Shown: positions 47,018 through 57,860, counted from the stretch's first letter. The stretch is 64,000 nucleotides of DNA from Platycnemis pennipes (GCA_933228895.1 OW121853.1:77794645-77858644); one strand, 5' to 3'. Numbers and translations are program-made. Notes: generated by a model from the letters alone, not told the origin.

Positions 47018-48251
47018 TTATGAATATATCAAAAACGCATTGGAGCGATTTATTTTAAACGGATAAAAATGGTTGCTATGGGCGAGAGACAGATCTGCGC
47101 CACGTTCCCATCACATTCCTTTTTTTCCTATCCTAACTCTCCACGAGAACTAACCCAAAATCACGAACGACGAGCCGGTAGCAGAAATCTCGGAGCCCTC
47201 GTGTGAAGCCTAGTTCACACATGAAAAACAGGCGACATGTTAAAAAAAATAGAAAGGGAGAGCACTTAAATCCACGGCTAGACGGAGGATGAGGGAAATG
47301 AAGAACGCTAGCGTATGCTTACTAGTAGTCAATCTTCTCTTCCACTCACCTGTGCCGCTCGCTCGGAGTTTTCGAGGTGACGACCGTTTAACGGTGTTAA
47401 ATAAAAGAGAGGAAAACGACAATAATTGATTTTTGCCATCAGGGAATCTTCCGGGAAAATGAACTCGGGGTATCTAATTATTTAAAAAAAAGCATCGCGC
47501 GGACGGCGTAGCCTCTCCCAAAACGTCAAAAAAAATATAACATCGCGAAACCATCAGCACGACGCGTCGCCACCATGTCGCCACTTCATAAGCTTGTTTA
47601 CCATGGCAACGAAAACAACATTTTTCAGAAAAGGTGTATTTTTATCCACATAAATTTTACACGGGTGCATTTACAAGCGAAAATATTGATTAAAAACGCT
47701 CCATCACTACGAAACTCTTGCGCGAATATTACTCCTTTTATATCCATATGCGATTGATTTGCAAAGGGCGATCGATCGAAAAGATCAATCCACATTGATA
47801 GTCAATGTAGTCGTCTAATTGTTTCTTTCATTGAAGAGAGAAGAAACCTACCACTCTTATAAGTTCGAGACCACTACATTTATTAGTGCGAGGTGTAATG
47901 AAGAAGAGTTTCCGTAATGGTAGAAAATTTAATTTGAAACATTTATACAATGCCAATCTGAAACCGATCTGTAGTTGGTAGTCAGGTGGACAATGATCCG
48001 ACATGTTGACCTAAATGGCGGTAGACTTGAATCCCTCCTAGGGAATGAGTGTTATTACAGTCTTAAAATTATATTGGATTAGGTTGCGTGATATAACCGA
48101 AGCTGTTAAGAGTCTCTAATAACCAATATCTGACTTTTTGAGTTCCAAATCGGAATCAAAAACAGGGCTAACTAAACCCCAGTTCCGAGATAAGTTAAAA
48201 TAACAAAGTAAATTCCTAGAGAAATAGAATTATTAGGTTTATGGTAGAATA
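47018..48251. other. No feature recognised
   Basis: No repeat family or domain recognised. Only short frames of 60 codons or so. Confidence 0.45.
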
Positions 48252-48678
48252 TGGTTTATGCATGGCTAAAGTACTGGCACCCATCCCGAGGAACCGGATT
48301 CAAATCTCGGCCCTTGCGAATTTTTCATTGTGTGCTGATCGTTACTTGAGTGCCTTGTGGCGAGCATTTTCTGGTCCAGTACTCCGCCGTCGGATGCGAC
48401 GTTAAGCCGTGGTACCCTTGGCGCTTATAGTTAAGAGCAGGCTGATGTCGACGCCGGGTTTCTCTCCACTCTTTCTCCGTTCCCTGTAAAATCCTGCATT
48501 GGCTTACCCAGTCAGAGTCTTCTAGATGGCATTATCAACACTACTCCCAGGTCTGGGAGGCGGACTCCACTTTATAGTTATTATTTGGCAATCCAGAGGA
48601 CTCTGACCCAGTTACCCACCTGCCCCCTCTGGCGCAAATATCCTTAGTTTCGGTTGCCTCTCCCAAATAACTAACTTA
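48252..48678 (+). repeat. SINE-A copy, split by a MITE
   Basis: Head with decayed B box (ATTCAAATCTC), body CCGTCGGATGCGACGTTAAG and GACGCCGGGTTTCTCTCCAC, tail AAATAACTAACTTACT. A 93-bp element interrupts it at 48513-48605. Confidence 0.8.
48506..48612. mobile_element. hAT-like mini-MITE, 93 bp, inside SINE-A
   Basis: Inverted ends CAGAGTCTTCTAGATGGC and CAGAGTCCTCTGGATTGC bound the element (48513-48605). ACCCAGT stands on both sides (48506-48512 and 48606-48612), and the SINE-A reference has this word once at the same place. CAGAG-type ends with a 7-8-bp TSD suggest hAT. Confidence 0.8.
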
Positions 48679-48684
48679 CTCCAC

Positions 48685-48775
48685 AATGAAAGAAGTCACT
48701 CACCGCGACGGGACTCAAAGTAAGAACCTCCGAATTTCCCGCGCGGTGCTTTAGCCAATTATACTAGGAAGGCAT
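48685..48775 (-). repeat. SINE-C copy, decayed
   Basis: The minus strand shows the SINE-C head order (TTAGCCAATT A-box region, GGTGCTTTAGCC, GGAAATTC). The B box is lost. It forms an inverted pair with the copy at 49041. Confidence 0.5.
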
Positions 48776-48872
48776 CCTTCTACCCTGAGGATTTCTTGAG
48801 GCTTTAAAGAAAAAGAAATCCACAGGGTCATAAAAACAACCTAGGCCTTTACTTTGTGGAATTTTTCCATCG

Positions 48873-49024
48873 TTGAGAATAAGAACCGACTTTGTAATTC
48901 TCCACACAACTTTAATTACCCTACCGGTTTCAACATATAGATCCCTGATGATGACACCAATGAGTTGAAACCGGTAGGGTAATTAAAGTTGTGTGGAAAA
49001 CTACAAAGTTTGTTCTTATTCTCA
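48873..49024 (+). mobile_element. Foldback element with hammerhead-like boxes, 152 bp
   Basis: Arms 48873-48934 and 48964-49024 pair over about 60 bp (GAGAATAAGAAC at the ends, CTACCGGTTTCAAC inside). On the plus strand CTGATGA (48945-48951) lies in the loop, GAAAC is at 48967-48971 and the triplet GTA at 48974-48976. Stem I can pair for four bases (TCC before the CTGATGA box against GGGT after GTA, with one G-T). The segment between the boxes does not form a convincing stem II, so activity is doubtful. Confidence 0.65.
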
Positions 49025-49040
49025 AATCCACAGCGAATAA

Positions 49041-49152
49041 TGACACTTGGTATCCTAAAAAGTTAAAAACACCAAGTCGGAAATCAAGGGGTTCTGGCTT
49101 TTATTCACCCGGTCAAGGTGAGTGATTTATTTCTGCGTAGAATTTCTGCATA
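49041..49152 (+). repeat. SINE-C copy, decayed
   Basis: AAGTCGGAAATCAAGGGGTT, CCGGTCAAGGTGAGTGATTT and CTGCGTAGAATTTCTGC match the SINE-C head and body start. The B box is damaged. Confidence 0.6.
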
Positions 49153-51320
49153 AACGAAGAGTCTTTCAGATCCGAACGGCCAAGCAATTTCCACGTACTT
49201 GCACGGCCAGCATCTCAATTACTTAGGGGACCCCTGCACTAGAGGATTGTGGACGCGACATCTAGACAGGCCGGTAGAGCAGGGATAAGGAATCAACGTT
49301 CACCGCACCGCTGGGGGTTCGTCGCCGAAACCAATTACTCCGCGAGAACCATGTCGCGACTAATGACCCGTCTTATTCCCATCCAGGGCGTCGTAATCGG
49401 GAGTGAGGAGCTAATTCCTATCAATTATCGCAAGCTTTTTAAACCCGTGAATAAACCATTACCGATTCATTATCGGGAAAACAAGGAATTAAAAGCGCCC
49501 TATCGTTCGAGAGGAGTGGGGGTGTCGGAGTCGGGGTGGATGGGAGGGAAAGCTGCGAAAACTCGTTTGCCTAAGAAAATTACATCTCCTGAAATTGGCC
49601 CCGCTATCGGCGGGCAATGGCGGCGTAAGATGAAGGGACCCATTGGGGAAAATGAAGCTCTCTGGAGGAAACTCTCTGGGAAAGCTCTCTAGAAAATATT
49701 CTCCTTTCCCTATTCTCACTAAGGGCGGCTCAAAGACGTTGGCGCAGGCAGTGAAGATTAAAAAAAAAACTCCTTTCCATCAGCGGTGGGGGATTACGCG
49801 ATATCCTTAAAGCTTGGGGGAATAAAAAATTTGGCAAATGAGAGACGAAATTTAATATTTTGAATAGTAAACTAATGCAATTATTATACTTCCCACTCGG
49901 TCAATTCCCAGTGAGCTCTTTATGCTGGCACGAAATTTATTTCATTTTTATACAGTCACATTATATAAGTTATTTTTTCTGGTATTAATGAAATATATTT
50001 CAATTAATACATGACATCACTTAAACTAATGAGTTTTTAGCAACTCACAATGAAGAAAATACAATCAGGAATATAAAAGCCATCCCTTCACGGATGGTGA
50101 CTACTTACATTCCTCATAAAATATTGGGAAAAAGTTGAAGAGTTCTACAGGTGGGTATTACAATAAATCACCCTGTTAAAAAATATTGACTTCCGTCGGA
50201 TCTTCGTTACGTTCGTAAATTTAAATTTATTAACGCTTAGGCTCAAACACCCTTTGACTGATTTCTCTACACCCAGTTACCCATTTCCTTTTGTGTAAGC
50301 ACGTACATAACCGAAGCGCGTTGCGAAAAATATAACTTACGAGCACCAAGTGTCACTCGGCAAATGGATCGGCTTGGTTGGAAACTCTGAACAAGTTGAG
50401 ACTGCAACTCAGAAGATATTTTTTCTTTATATGTATTTTCAATACTGAGTTGATTGATCCTTACACTACAAAAACATTTACACTTAAATTACACCACAAT
50501 CACAAAAGGGGAAAAAATTAAGAACGATCAAAAATTGCAGACCAAAATATTTATTTTTTTGCACAAAATCCACGATCACAACGCAAATAGAAGGCAACGC
50601 TTTGGAATAATTCACGTTTTTAAGGCATCTCCCTCTAATTTTTTCGTCCGTTTGTTTTCCTCGGAAACTTTTCCATCGAAATTTCGTTTCCACGGTTTGG
50701 AACCCCATGCCAAACACCTTCGCGCTGGCATGTGTGGGAAACATGTAGATGTAAACGCACACACGTGCCGATAAAAATCCCTTCCCTGGCAATCGAAAAT
50801 CCCTCGCACCAAACCACGGCATAGGGAACTCCCTCCGAAACGCAATTTTGGCCAAACGAGAGGGCTGAACGAAGCTAACGACGGGAAAGCCCTTCCACTG
50901 CGAAAGAAGTAAAGAGAGAGAATTTTCGATAAAAAATCAGCCGGAAAAAAGTCAAAAATAGGGTGTGGGAAAGGGGTTCAAAGAGAAATAGCGGGAAGGG
51001 AGAGGGGGAATAGCAATTGCGAGACCTTAAAGCCCCAACCGAACACACATTACGCCGGCAAAACGGATGCAAATTCGGCAGCCGAACTGAAAACCAAACG
51101 GTGCGATGCAGCGATTGGGGCCCAAAATCCTTTCCCTCCACCCCTGCCCCTTAATCCACCGCTATCCTTCTCCAGCGACAACCCTAGTCTTCGAATTCCA
51201 ACCCTAGCTCTCCGTCCCCTTCCAATCCCCAATTTATCAATGGGGAACAATTTTCTAAAATTCAGTATCCAAACGGAATCTTATTTAAACGCGCCTTTAT
51301 AAGCGGGCGATGAAATGAAA
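49153..51320. other. No feature recognised
   Basis: A 147-codon plus frame (49249-49692) and a 123-codon minus frame (50484-50855) overlap frames on other strands and have no domain. AT-rich between. Confidence 0.45.
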
Positions 51321-51546
51321 GAAAAGGATTATGGTAGGAAACGGGAAGAGGTTTCGGAAGACACAAATGAAATGACATTGGCCAGAAAGCACTTGAGATT
51401 CAATGAACAGGAAACTAAGATGATGCATGAAATAGAAGGGAAGAGGGCGAGACCAGTGTTAAACCTGGGCAACAAAACCTTGAATAAGTGAAGGAGTATT
51501 GCTATCTGGGAAGATTAGAAACCAGAAAAATGGAAGAAGCAAGAAT

Positions 51547-51792
51547 GAAAGAAATAATATCGAAGGGGTTCCCGGCGAACTAGCTGTAGAAAACCTTCTC
51601 GGGATTTCCACCGGGTCAGGTTGTCCATGGCCGACGTTTCGGTGCTCGACTCGGGCACCGTCATCAGGGCAGATGAGTAACTCATCTGCACGCATCTGCC
51701 CTTATGGCGGTGCCCGAGTTGAGCATCGAAACGTCGGCCATGGACAACCTGACCCGGTGGAAAACCCGAGAAGATTTTCTACAGGAAAGAAA
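51547..51792 (-). mobile_element. PLE-type foldback with hammerhead-like motif, inserted in a LINE
   Basis: GAAAGAAA flanks the insertion on both sides (51547-51554 and 51785-51792). The inserted 230 bp has a 29-bp unique left part and then a 201-bp foldback (51584-51784) with about 90-bp arms, starting CTGTAGAAAACCTTCTCGGG. The left arm, read on the minus strand, holds an intact CTGATGA box, stem II and GAAAC. The right arm (plus strand) has the same order but CTTATGG instead of CTGATGA. One-sided extra sequence plus TSD is compatible with PLE insertion. Confidence 0.75.
51633..51667 (-). ncRNA. Hammerhead ribozyme-like motif, best core
   Basis: Minus strand: CTGATGA (complement of 51661-51667), then C, then a GGTGC/GCACC stem with a CCGAGTCGA loop, then GAAAC (complement of 51636-51640) and the cleavage-type triplet GTC (complement of 51633-51635). 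Stem I can start with three G-C pairs (GCC before CTGATGA, GGC after GTC). All conserved boxes are present. The extra C between CTGATGA and stem II departs from the canonical core. Type I hammerheads with very short stem III are known in Penelope-like elements and may act as dimers. Confidence 0.6.
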
Positions 51793-52033
51793 GAGTCTAC
51801 ATAATTGCCCAACCGAAGAGAGCATTCTGCCGAAAGTTGCATCTCCTTACAGCTGGAAATACAAGATTTGAAGTAAGGAAACACTTCGATTACATCTGGA
51901 GCATGCTTCTTTAACACAGTGGAGCATGTACGATAACAGCAGCAACGAAGTCAGTGCTGGAAACATTTGAAAAGGAGTACTATAGAAGAACGATAAAATA
52001 GATCGACCGGGCAAAAAAAATTGCCAATTTGGA

Positions 52034-52086
52034 TTGCAAATAATAAACTATATAGTTACTATTTGGCAATCCAGAGGACTCTGGTA
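52034..52086. repeat. Palindromic relative of the 93-bp mini-MITE
   Basis: TGGATTGCAAATA and TATTTGGCAATCCA pair around the centre TAAACTATATAGTTA. The right flank GAGGACTCTG repeats the terminus of the element at 48513-48605, while the left terminus is not conserved. Confidence 0.6.
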
Positions 52087-52117
52087 CAGTCGACCAATCA
52101 GCGCCAACCAGCTCTCA

Positions 52118-52537
52118 ACAGTTGGATTCTATGAGGGCGTCTATTTCCAACCGGCCGTTTGTTCAACCATGGCCAATAGGAGGTCACCTCGCTGTCACGT
52201 GCTGTTTGTGTTTAAATATCGCGATAATTTCATTGTTACCATTTCAACTAAGTCCTAAACCTTAAAAATATTAAGAACATAATTTAAACAGCATTTAACA
52301 CCCTTGAATCGCCTATTTTTTATGAAGGATACATTATAATAGAAGACATTTTATCGAGGTGAGATTAAATGTACTTAATTCATTTGTATCTTGTATTTGA
52401 GACAAAACATCCTGCATTTGAGACAGCATAGGAACTAAATGTAAACAGAAACAGCACGTGACCGTGAGGCGAGATCCTATTGGCTGCGATTGCACAACCG
52501 GCCGGTTACATAAGCGGTCAGTGTGATTGTAACTGTT
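52118..52537. mobile_element. Inverted-repeat DNA element (MITE-like)
   Basis: The 64-bp segment 52151-52214 (CGGCCG...CAATAGGA...CACGTGCTGTTT) is repeated inverted at 52442-52505, and weaker pairing extends outward to AACAGTT (52118) and AACTGTT (52537). Beyond the right arm are GCAACGGCAACCGC and GTGTGATACGGC, which look like subterminal repeats. Exact ends and TSD not determined. Confidence 0.6.
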
Positions 52538-53064
52538 TACGCCAACCGTAACCAGCAACGGCAACCGCTAGTGTGATACGGCTTTAAGTGCCCATATCTT
52601 GGGACCTGATGATCTGATGAAGAAAATTGTCGCGGTGAAATGCACAGGGAAAGTATTAGATCTATATAGCAAGTAATAAATTATATTTAAAAAAGTAATG
52701 TGAAGTGGTTAGCCGATAGGAGAACTGAGTGCCAAACCAAATGTTGACGACTGGTGATGATGACAAATCTCAACGTCGAGACCGAAACTCTTGGCACACG
52801 CTGTCGCATTGACTTTGAAAATCGTAAAATATTCATACTTGTTATGTATTTTAAAATATATTACAAGGTAAAATTCCTAAGAATTTTACACTACTGCAAT
52901 CCCGCCTTTCTGACCTCGTTGCCAGCAACACTGATTACACTTTGCGGAGTTATATAACGCTGCATTAAAGATTCGGTAACCTTGATGAAGTTCCGCTTTA
53001 GTCACCACATCGTCATTTTTTGGGAAGGTGAACGAAAACTAATGTCTTTTTTATGCCATTATGG
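52538..53064. other. Unannotated; possible decayed hammerhead-like boxes
   Basis: CTGATGA (52616-52622) with a later GTGAAATGC, and CTGGTGATGATGA followed by GAGACCGAAACTCTTGG near 52750-52795, resemble the boxes of the foldbacks. I cannot build stems I and II for them. Confidence 0.35.
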
Positions 53065-53342
53065 ATTGGTGGGCATTTGGACTGAGACAGGATTTTGGGC
53101 AGTGGGTGAGGGGTGGGGACAACCTCTGCGCCGGCATTAGCATACTCTTAACGAAATGTACATGCCTACCAAGGGGTCCACTAGTCAACATCCCATTCGA
53201 CGGATGAAGCAATGAACTCGAAGTGCTCTTAAAACAGCACTCAACCAAGGACCGATGTACCACCGAAAAAGATGCCCCTGTCGGTATCCAAACCTGGGGA
53301 TTAAAGGTGGAAAGCCAGATTCCGACCACCAAACCGACTCTA
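53065..53342 (-). repeat. SINE-A copy
   Basis: The minus strand runs from the head GAGTCGGTTTGGTGGTCGG (53342) through the decayed B box GTTTGGATACC and the body CATCCGTCGAATGGGATGTT to the tail at about 53065. Full-length but diverged. Confidence 0.75.
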
Positions 53343-54892
53343 TGTCCACAGTGGCAAGGAATAGGCTGAACTGAAGAAAGAAATGGGGTAGGGAAGTAGC
53401 CGTCCGAAAAATATAAAAAAGGAAATAGTGGATACTTAAAAAAAACCCACAATAGCCGGAGAAAATGATGATAATACCTAATAATCGAATTCGAACGAAC
53501 GCGGGGTGGCAATGAATCGAAATCACAAACCCGCTAACTGGTTTCAAGCGGCAAAACCGATACCACGGTCCGGAAATAAAAGAAGAATGAAATGAACTTA
53601 TCGTCTCCTCAAAGTCACTCGAGCACGTCCAAGCGTCGGCCGAGCGGATTGGAGCACTTGGGTCCAATCCGTGATCACGAAATTTTGATCGCGAATGAAC
53701 TGTCAGCCAGAGCGAAACTGGCGTGAAAAATCCTAAAATGTCTGCGCTTGATACCATCTTTTATTTTGCTTTCCCAGGAAACCTGAGAAGAAAGAAAAAA
53801 AAACGCCTGGATAGCTTGGAAAATAAGACGCGATTTTTAAAAAAGAACCTCGGAAACTTTTTTCCGTGACGACGAAGTCTCCGATTAAGGCGTTCGTGCG
53901 GAATTTAGGGATCGATTCTTCTCACATGAGTTTCGTGATCTAAACTGGGCATCTTAAGTCTCTTTACCTTACCATATCTCTGGTATTTGACACAAGGAAA
54001 TCTGAATACACGCGCAACGTGACATTTACGAAACTCTTGATTACTTACACTTTTTTATATTCCTGTCACTCCATATTTAGCAGTCATGACATTGGTTCCG
54101 TCCCAGTTTTTTTGGACTAAAATTTGATATACGAATCGCCTTACTCGTCATTTTTTGCGATCAATATTTTGTGGGTTACGTGTACGTTTTTAATATTACT
54201 TTCCTCAACATGAATGTTTGTTACCTTGATAATTACTCTCAGGGGATCCATACAATGAGAATTGCATCCCGTTGAACCTCCACATACCAAAATCAACCTC
54301 ATATAGGGGCAAGGCATAGTAAAAGGCGATAAAGCAATGTTTTGTGCTGATCTGATGAGAGAAGTACTGAAAATGAAGGGCTCTCCATATAGCACCCAAG
54401 AAGGGATTTTCATTTCGCCGTAAAAGCTTCGCTACTTCCACAATTCAAACGCGGAGCTCCGGGTTTGGTAGCTAGTAATGTCATCACTACACTAATTTAT
54501 TTCCATGATATCTACTTCCATATACGTCATCGCAATAATATTGAATGGCAGGTGACATAGGGCTAAGAAACAAACGTGAGGTACTCTAAAAACGGATTAG
54601 TATCCGGGATTTCGAAGTTCTCGGCTTTAACTTTGTGAAAAATCATTGCCACAAATGAAAACAGTTAGTAGATTTTACGAATGGATTTAATGTAATACGT
54701 ACAACATGGGTATCATCAACAATGTGACAAGATATCACAACGGTGATGTCTACTTGATGTCACCTACTAGTTCGGGTTCGGTGATGAAATCGTTTATGCC
54801 ACAATAAATCCTCCCATAAAATGTGTTTATTTTTTATTTTTGACCAGGTTTTCAATGAAAAACCTTACCCAAATCCGGAGGGAGGTGGAGGG
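53343..54892. other. No feature recognised
   Basis: A 190-codon minus frame (53185-53757) extends through the SINE-A copy into this stretch. The overlap with a SINE and lack of a domain argue against a gene. Confidence 0.45.
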
Positions 54893-55212
54893 GGCTATTT
54901 TTAAAACCTTCAGGATAATCTCGATTAGGTACTCAAGGAGTAACGTGATACAAGCATGAATGATTCGCAAATTTTATGTTCTTGAATCACTTATTACAAT
55001 CTCACCGTTTGTTTTCCCTAAGTGAGATTTTAATGTAGCAGGTTGTATGGGGGGTTGCAGACGGATGAGAAACACTCAAGTGAAAGCAATGAGTGAGATT
55101 TTAATGAGCGATCCAAACAAGAAACCAAATTTGCAAAACAATCTTTAATCAAAACAATCGTACCAAGTGACCTGCTACCTGCTCGAGATTATCTCGACTG
55201 TTTCAAACACAC
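54893..55212. mobile_element. MITE, second full copy of the 34.4-kb family
   Basis: Left end TTTTTAAAACCTTCAGGATA and ATCTCGATTAGGTACTCAAG, right end CTCGAGATTATCTCGACTGT then TTCAAACACAC. Arms are about 75 bp, more diverged than at 34.4 kb. Internally AGTGAGATTTTAATG occurs twice in direct orientation. A tRNA-like block with a GGACTCGAGTCC B-box region follows at 55215-55262 (minus), possibly a SINE-A head. Confidence 0.65.
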
Positions 55213-55262
55213 ACCTTATGGACTCGAGTCCGGGTCTCCCGAAGAGGAGAATAGTGCTCTTA

Positions 55263-56009
55263 CTACAACAACAACCCATTACCCTTCCTCGGAGGGGGAG
55301 TAAAGGTAGAGACGTCTGGAAGGTGTGAGTCTCGTCGGGGACCTGAGCGTCAAGGCCCCTCACGGAATCCCTCCACCCCGGCATCCTGACAACCCTTCTC
55401 CCCACCCAACTCGAACGCGCTCTTCCTGCCAAGCCTCCAATCGAATTACCCCGAAATGATTGGCTCTTCGACGAAGGGGTGAGGGAGGGGGTGGTAACGG
55501 AGGACGCCGATTTTCAGGATGCGTCGGGGGTGGGTGGGGGGGGAGGTGGAATAAATGGATGGGTGGGGGAGGGAGGAGGCGGCACGGACCCTTAAATCTC
55601 CCAATCTCCTCTCCCCCCCACTCAATTCCCCTCCGCCACACCCTCGCTCGCAAAACTTAGCACCTATGGATGGATTTTGGTCGGGTTATCCCCCTTCATC
55701 CCCCCCAAATCCCCCTCCCTACTCTGCAACCACCCCAGCCCAACGCCCATCAGAGAGAACCAGCCCCGGTGGGCGTGTTTGAAGGTGGAAATTTCATGTC
55801 GGCGATAGAAAACTGGGGAGTGAATCTTTCAGAGATTTCCCTGAATAGCCACGGTATTTGTGGCAGATGACCCAAGAATTCTTATACCCACTTAACAGCT
55901 ATCTACAGTGGAGCGTATGTCAGAAGGAGCTATTCTAAAGAGATGACCGATGTCCAACATTATTTGCGCCTTTATGGAAGGTTGGTAATAAGGCAATCAG
56001 GCATTTTCA
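55263..56009. other. Unannotated; G-rich tract
   Basis: Positions 55480-55580 contain many runs of three or more G (potential quadruplex). C-rich stretches follow. Frames on both strands are low-complexity. Confidence 0.45.
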
Positions 56010-56275
56010 TCATCTTTAGTCATCAAACCTCTGATTGGTTTGACGCAACTCTCCACTGAGTTCTTCTATCTGCTAATCTTCATATTTACGTATTTCTTCT
56101 CTTTCACATCCTTCATCACTTTTTCCATATATTTCACACGAGGCCTTCCTTTGCCATTCTTCCCGTCCACTTGTCCTTCAACGACTGTCTTCACCAGGCC
56201 ACCATGTCTCATGATGTGGCCGATGAAGTTGTCCCGTCTTCTTTTTAGGGTATTCAGAAGACTTCTCTTTTAGGA
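56010..56275 (-). pseudogene. RTE-like LINE ORF2 C-terminus
   Basis: The minus strand reads LKRRRDNFIGHIMRHGGLVK, then TVVEGQVDGKNGKGRPRVKY and MEKVMKDVKEKKYVNMKISR. The block IGH..RH..L..TV.EG...GK.G.GRPR is diagnostic of the extreme C-terminus of RTE-like LINEs. A frameshift separates this from the terminal LADRRTQWRVASNQSEV and a TGA at 56023-56025. It is 5'-truncated. It shares its terminus with the relic at 59075. Confidence 0.85.
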
Positions 56276-57003
56276 AATAGTAGAAACGTTTAATTGAATG
56301 GAAGAAGGGTGGCGCGAAACCTGCTGGAGTCGTTATTTGCTTGGCGGCAGCCTCTAACCCTACCCGGTGGAAATCCCGAGAAATAAATGAACATTTAACG
56401 TAAAACTGCTAAAACGCATTCCGGATTAACATGCACGCTCAATACCAAGCACTGTACTGAGAGTTAAAAAAATCCAGCTCGTTTTTTGTTTCCATTATTG
56501 AATGTACAACCCCATAAACACCACTCATACGAAGACGTCTTCATAAGATAAGCTTACTTAACATGGAAGTAAAATTGCACACTTCAGAGTAAAAAGGATT
56601 AGTGAAACGAACCGAGATGAAGTCCAGTTGTGTCTTCCGGAACCGAGATGGAATTAAGATAGTGGAATTTTTAAGATTTAAGAGTCTTCATGAAATAATA
56701 ATATATATGATGCATTTTTGTAGTACGTACTTCTCAAATATTTCTTTTATGTAGAAAGAGTAAGAGCGTTCTGCATAAAGAGTATAATTTTCAGTGAGTA
56801 TCCCGCATGATATTAATGGAAATCCCTCCTTGGGTAGGTAGTAGAATTACCCTTTATGGTAAGTACGCCATTTATTTTTGAAGACAATTTGGTGACACAC
56901 GTCCTCGAGTTGGAAGCAGGGCAGTCGGTACATATATACATAAAAAGGTGGGCGGTATTCTAACGTGACTATTCAAGGGGACTACCTGCCAGCCAACTTC
57001 CGT
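56276..57003. other. No feature recognised
   Basis: Near 56355-56384, CCTACCCGGTGGAAATCCCG and AGAA repeat part of the arm of the foldback at 51584, a likely small PLE-pLTR remnant. Otherwise unannotated. Confidence 0.45.
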
Positions 57004-57100
57004 AAAATTAAAAAATAAAATACTATGCATATTCCACACTATCCACACACACATACTATTAATAGTGTGGAATATACATAGTATTTTATTTTATTTCTAC
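57004..57100. repeat. Hairpin, about 97 bp
   Basis: AAATAAAATACTATGCATAT then TCCACACTAT is repeated inverted (ATAGTGTGGAATATACATAG onward) with one mismatch. The loop is about 20 nt (CCACACACACATACTATTA). No boxes of the hammerhead type. Confidence 0.7.
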
Positions 57101-57179
57101 GTAAACATACAGTTCCATCAAGTGACGCCTGAAACTGTGCAGTTCAGCCAACTTTCGTTAACATCCTAGACCTCATTAT

Positions 57180-57285
57180 TGGACAGTCTGCTTAGTTGCT
57201 TGTTAGTAGAGCATGTACGTTGATCTCTCACCCCTCGCCACACCCCCTCGTGGTACTCGCAGCGTATTACGTAGATGTAGATCCC
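57180..57285 (+). repeat. LINE-B 3'-UTR fragment
   Basis: TTGCTTGTTAGTAGAGCATG, ATCTCTCACCCCTCGCCAC and a TTACGTAGATGTAGATC tail. Confidence 0.65.
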
Positions 57286-57827
57286 CTCAACGCCGGCCAC
57301 TTATTCCCTCAAAAGCTTCGGTCCCTCCTCATCTAAGAGGGGCAGCAGTGCCGTGACGCCACAAGAACCACAAGTCTCCCGGCGGCGTGCGCTCGGAGAG
57401 CGATCTCCCTTTGCCACTCGGGTGATCCTGTTACAAACGCCCGAACGGCGGCGGCGGCGCGACTAATCCGCACCCATCACCCGCTTTCAGCCTTCACCTT
57501 ATCAAAGTGCGATCAACCCACGGGCGCACCTTTCAGCGAACAAGTTTGGGGCAGAGAAACAAGTCTGGTTCACGAAGGAGGCAGCAAAAACTTCTTTTAG
57601 AGGAGTTTTGAGCGAGATACTTCCATAGTCATGAAATTGAAAGGCCAGCTTTTCATGACGTAGTTTACGGCAGTTGTACGGACCAATAAAGTACATTTGA
57701 TAATGTGATTTCATCTAAAAACATTTTATTTTTTAAATTATACTCAACAGTAATCAACAACATGAGTATAAGTAACAGTAATTTGCTTTTTTTTGAAACA
57801 AAACAGATTCAGGCGCTCATTAGACAT
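57286..57827. other. Unannotated; CpG-rich patch
   Basis: Positions 57290-57480 are CpG-rich and include a short GGC run (CGGCGGCGGCGGCGC). The rest is AT-rich. Confidence 0.45.
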
Positions 57828-57860
57828 TTACATCTTCATCTACACGATACCCTGCAAGCC
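57828..57860 (-). repeat. LINE-B tail remnant
   Basis: ACATCTTCATCTACACGATA followed by CCCTGCAAGCCAC, cut off exactly where the 674-bp repeat begins. The remainder of the LINE-B end is not found on the other side. Confidence 0.6.

Larger units (their letters stand above)
51321..52010 (+). pseudogene. RTE-like LINE relic split by a foldback insertion
   Basis: Upstream part: the plus strand reads NLGNKTLNK, frame break, VKEYCYLGRLETRK, matching the (V)EEF.YLG...TRDG block after the RT palm. Downstream of the insertion, IAQPKRAFCRKLHLLTAGNT and RFEVRKHFD match the next conserved block (I..AK.AF..K..LLT......LR....) of RTE-like LINEs, in the right order and spacing. The insertion at 51555-51784 separates the two blocks. 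Stops and frameshifts show the LINE was old. Confidence 0.75.

Noticed and set aside
49249..49692. 147-codon plus-strand frame as a gene
   Set aside because: No recognisable domain, an overlapping frame on the opposite strand, and no supporting context.
53185..53757. 190-codon minus-strand frame as a gene
   Set aside because: Its C-terminal third is SINE-A sequence, and no domain is visible.
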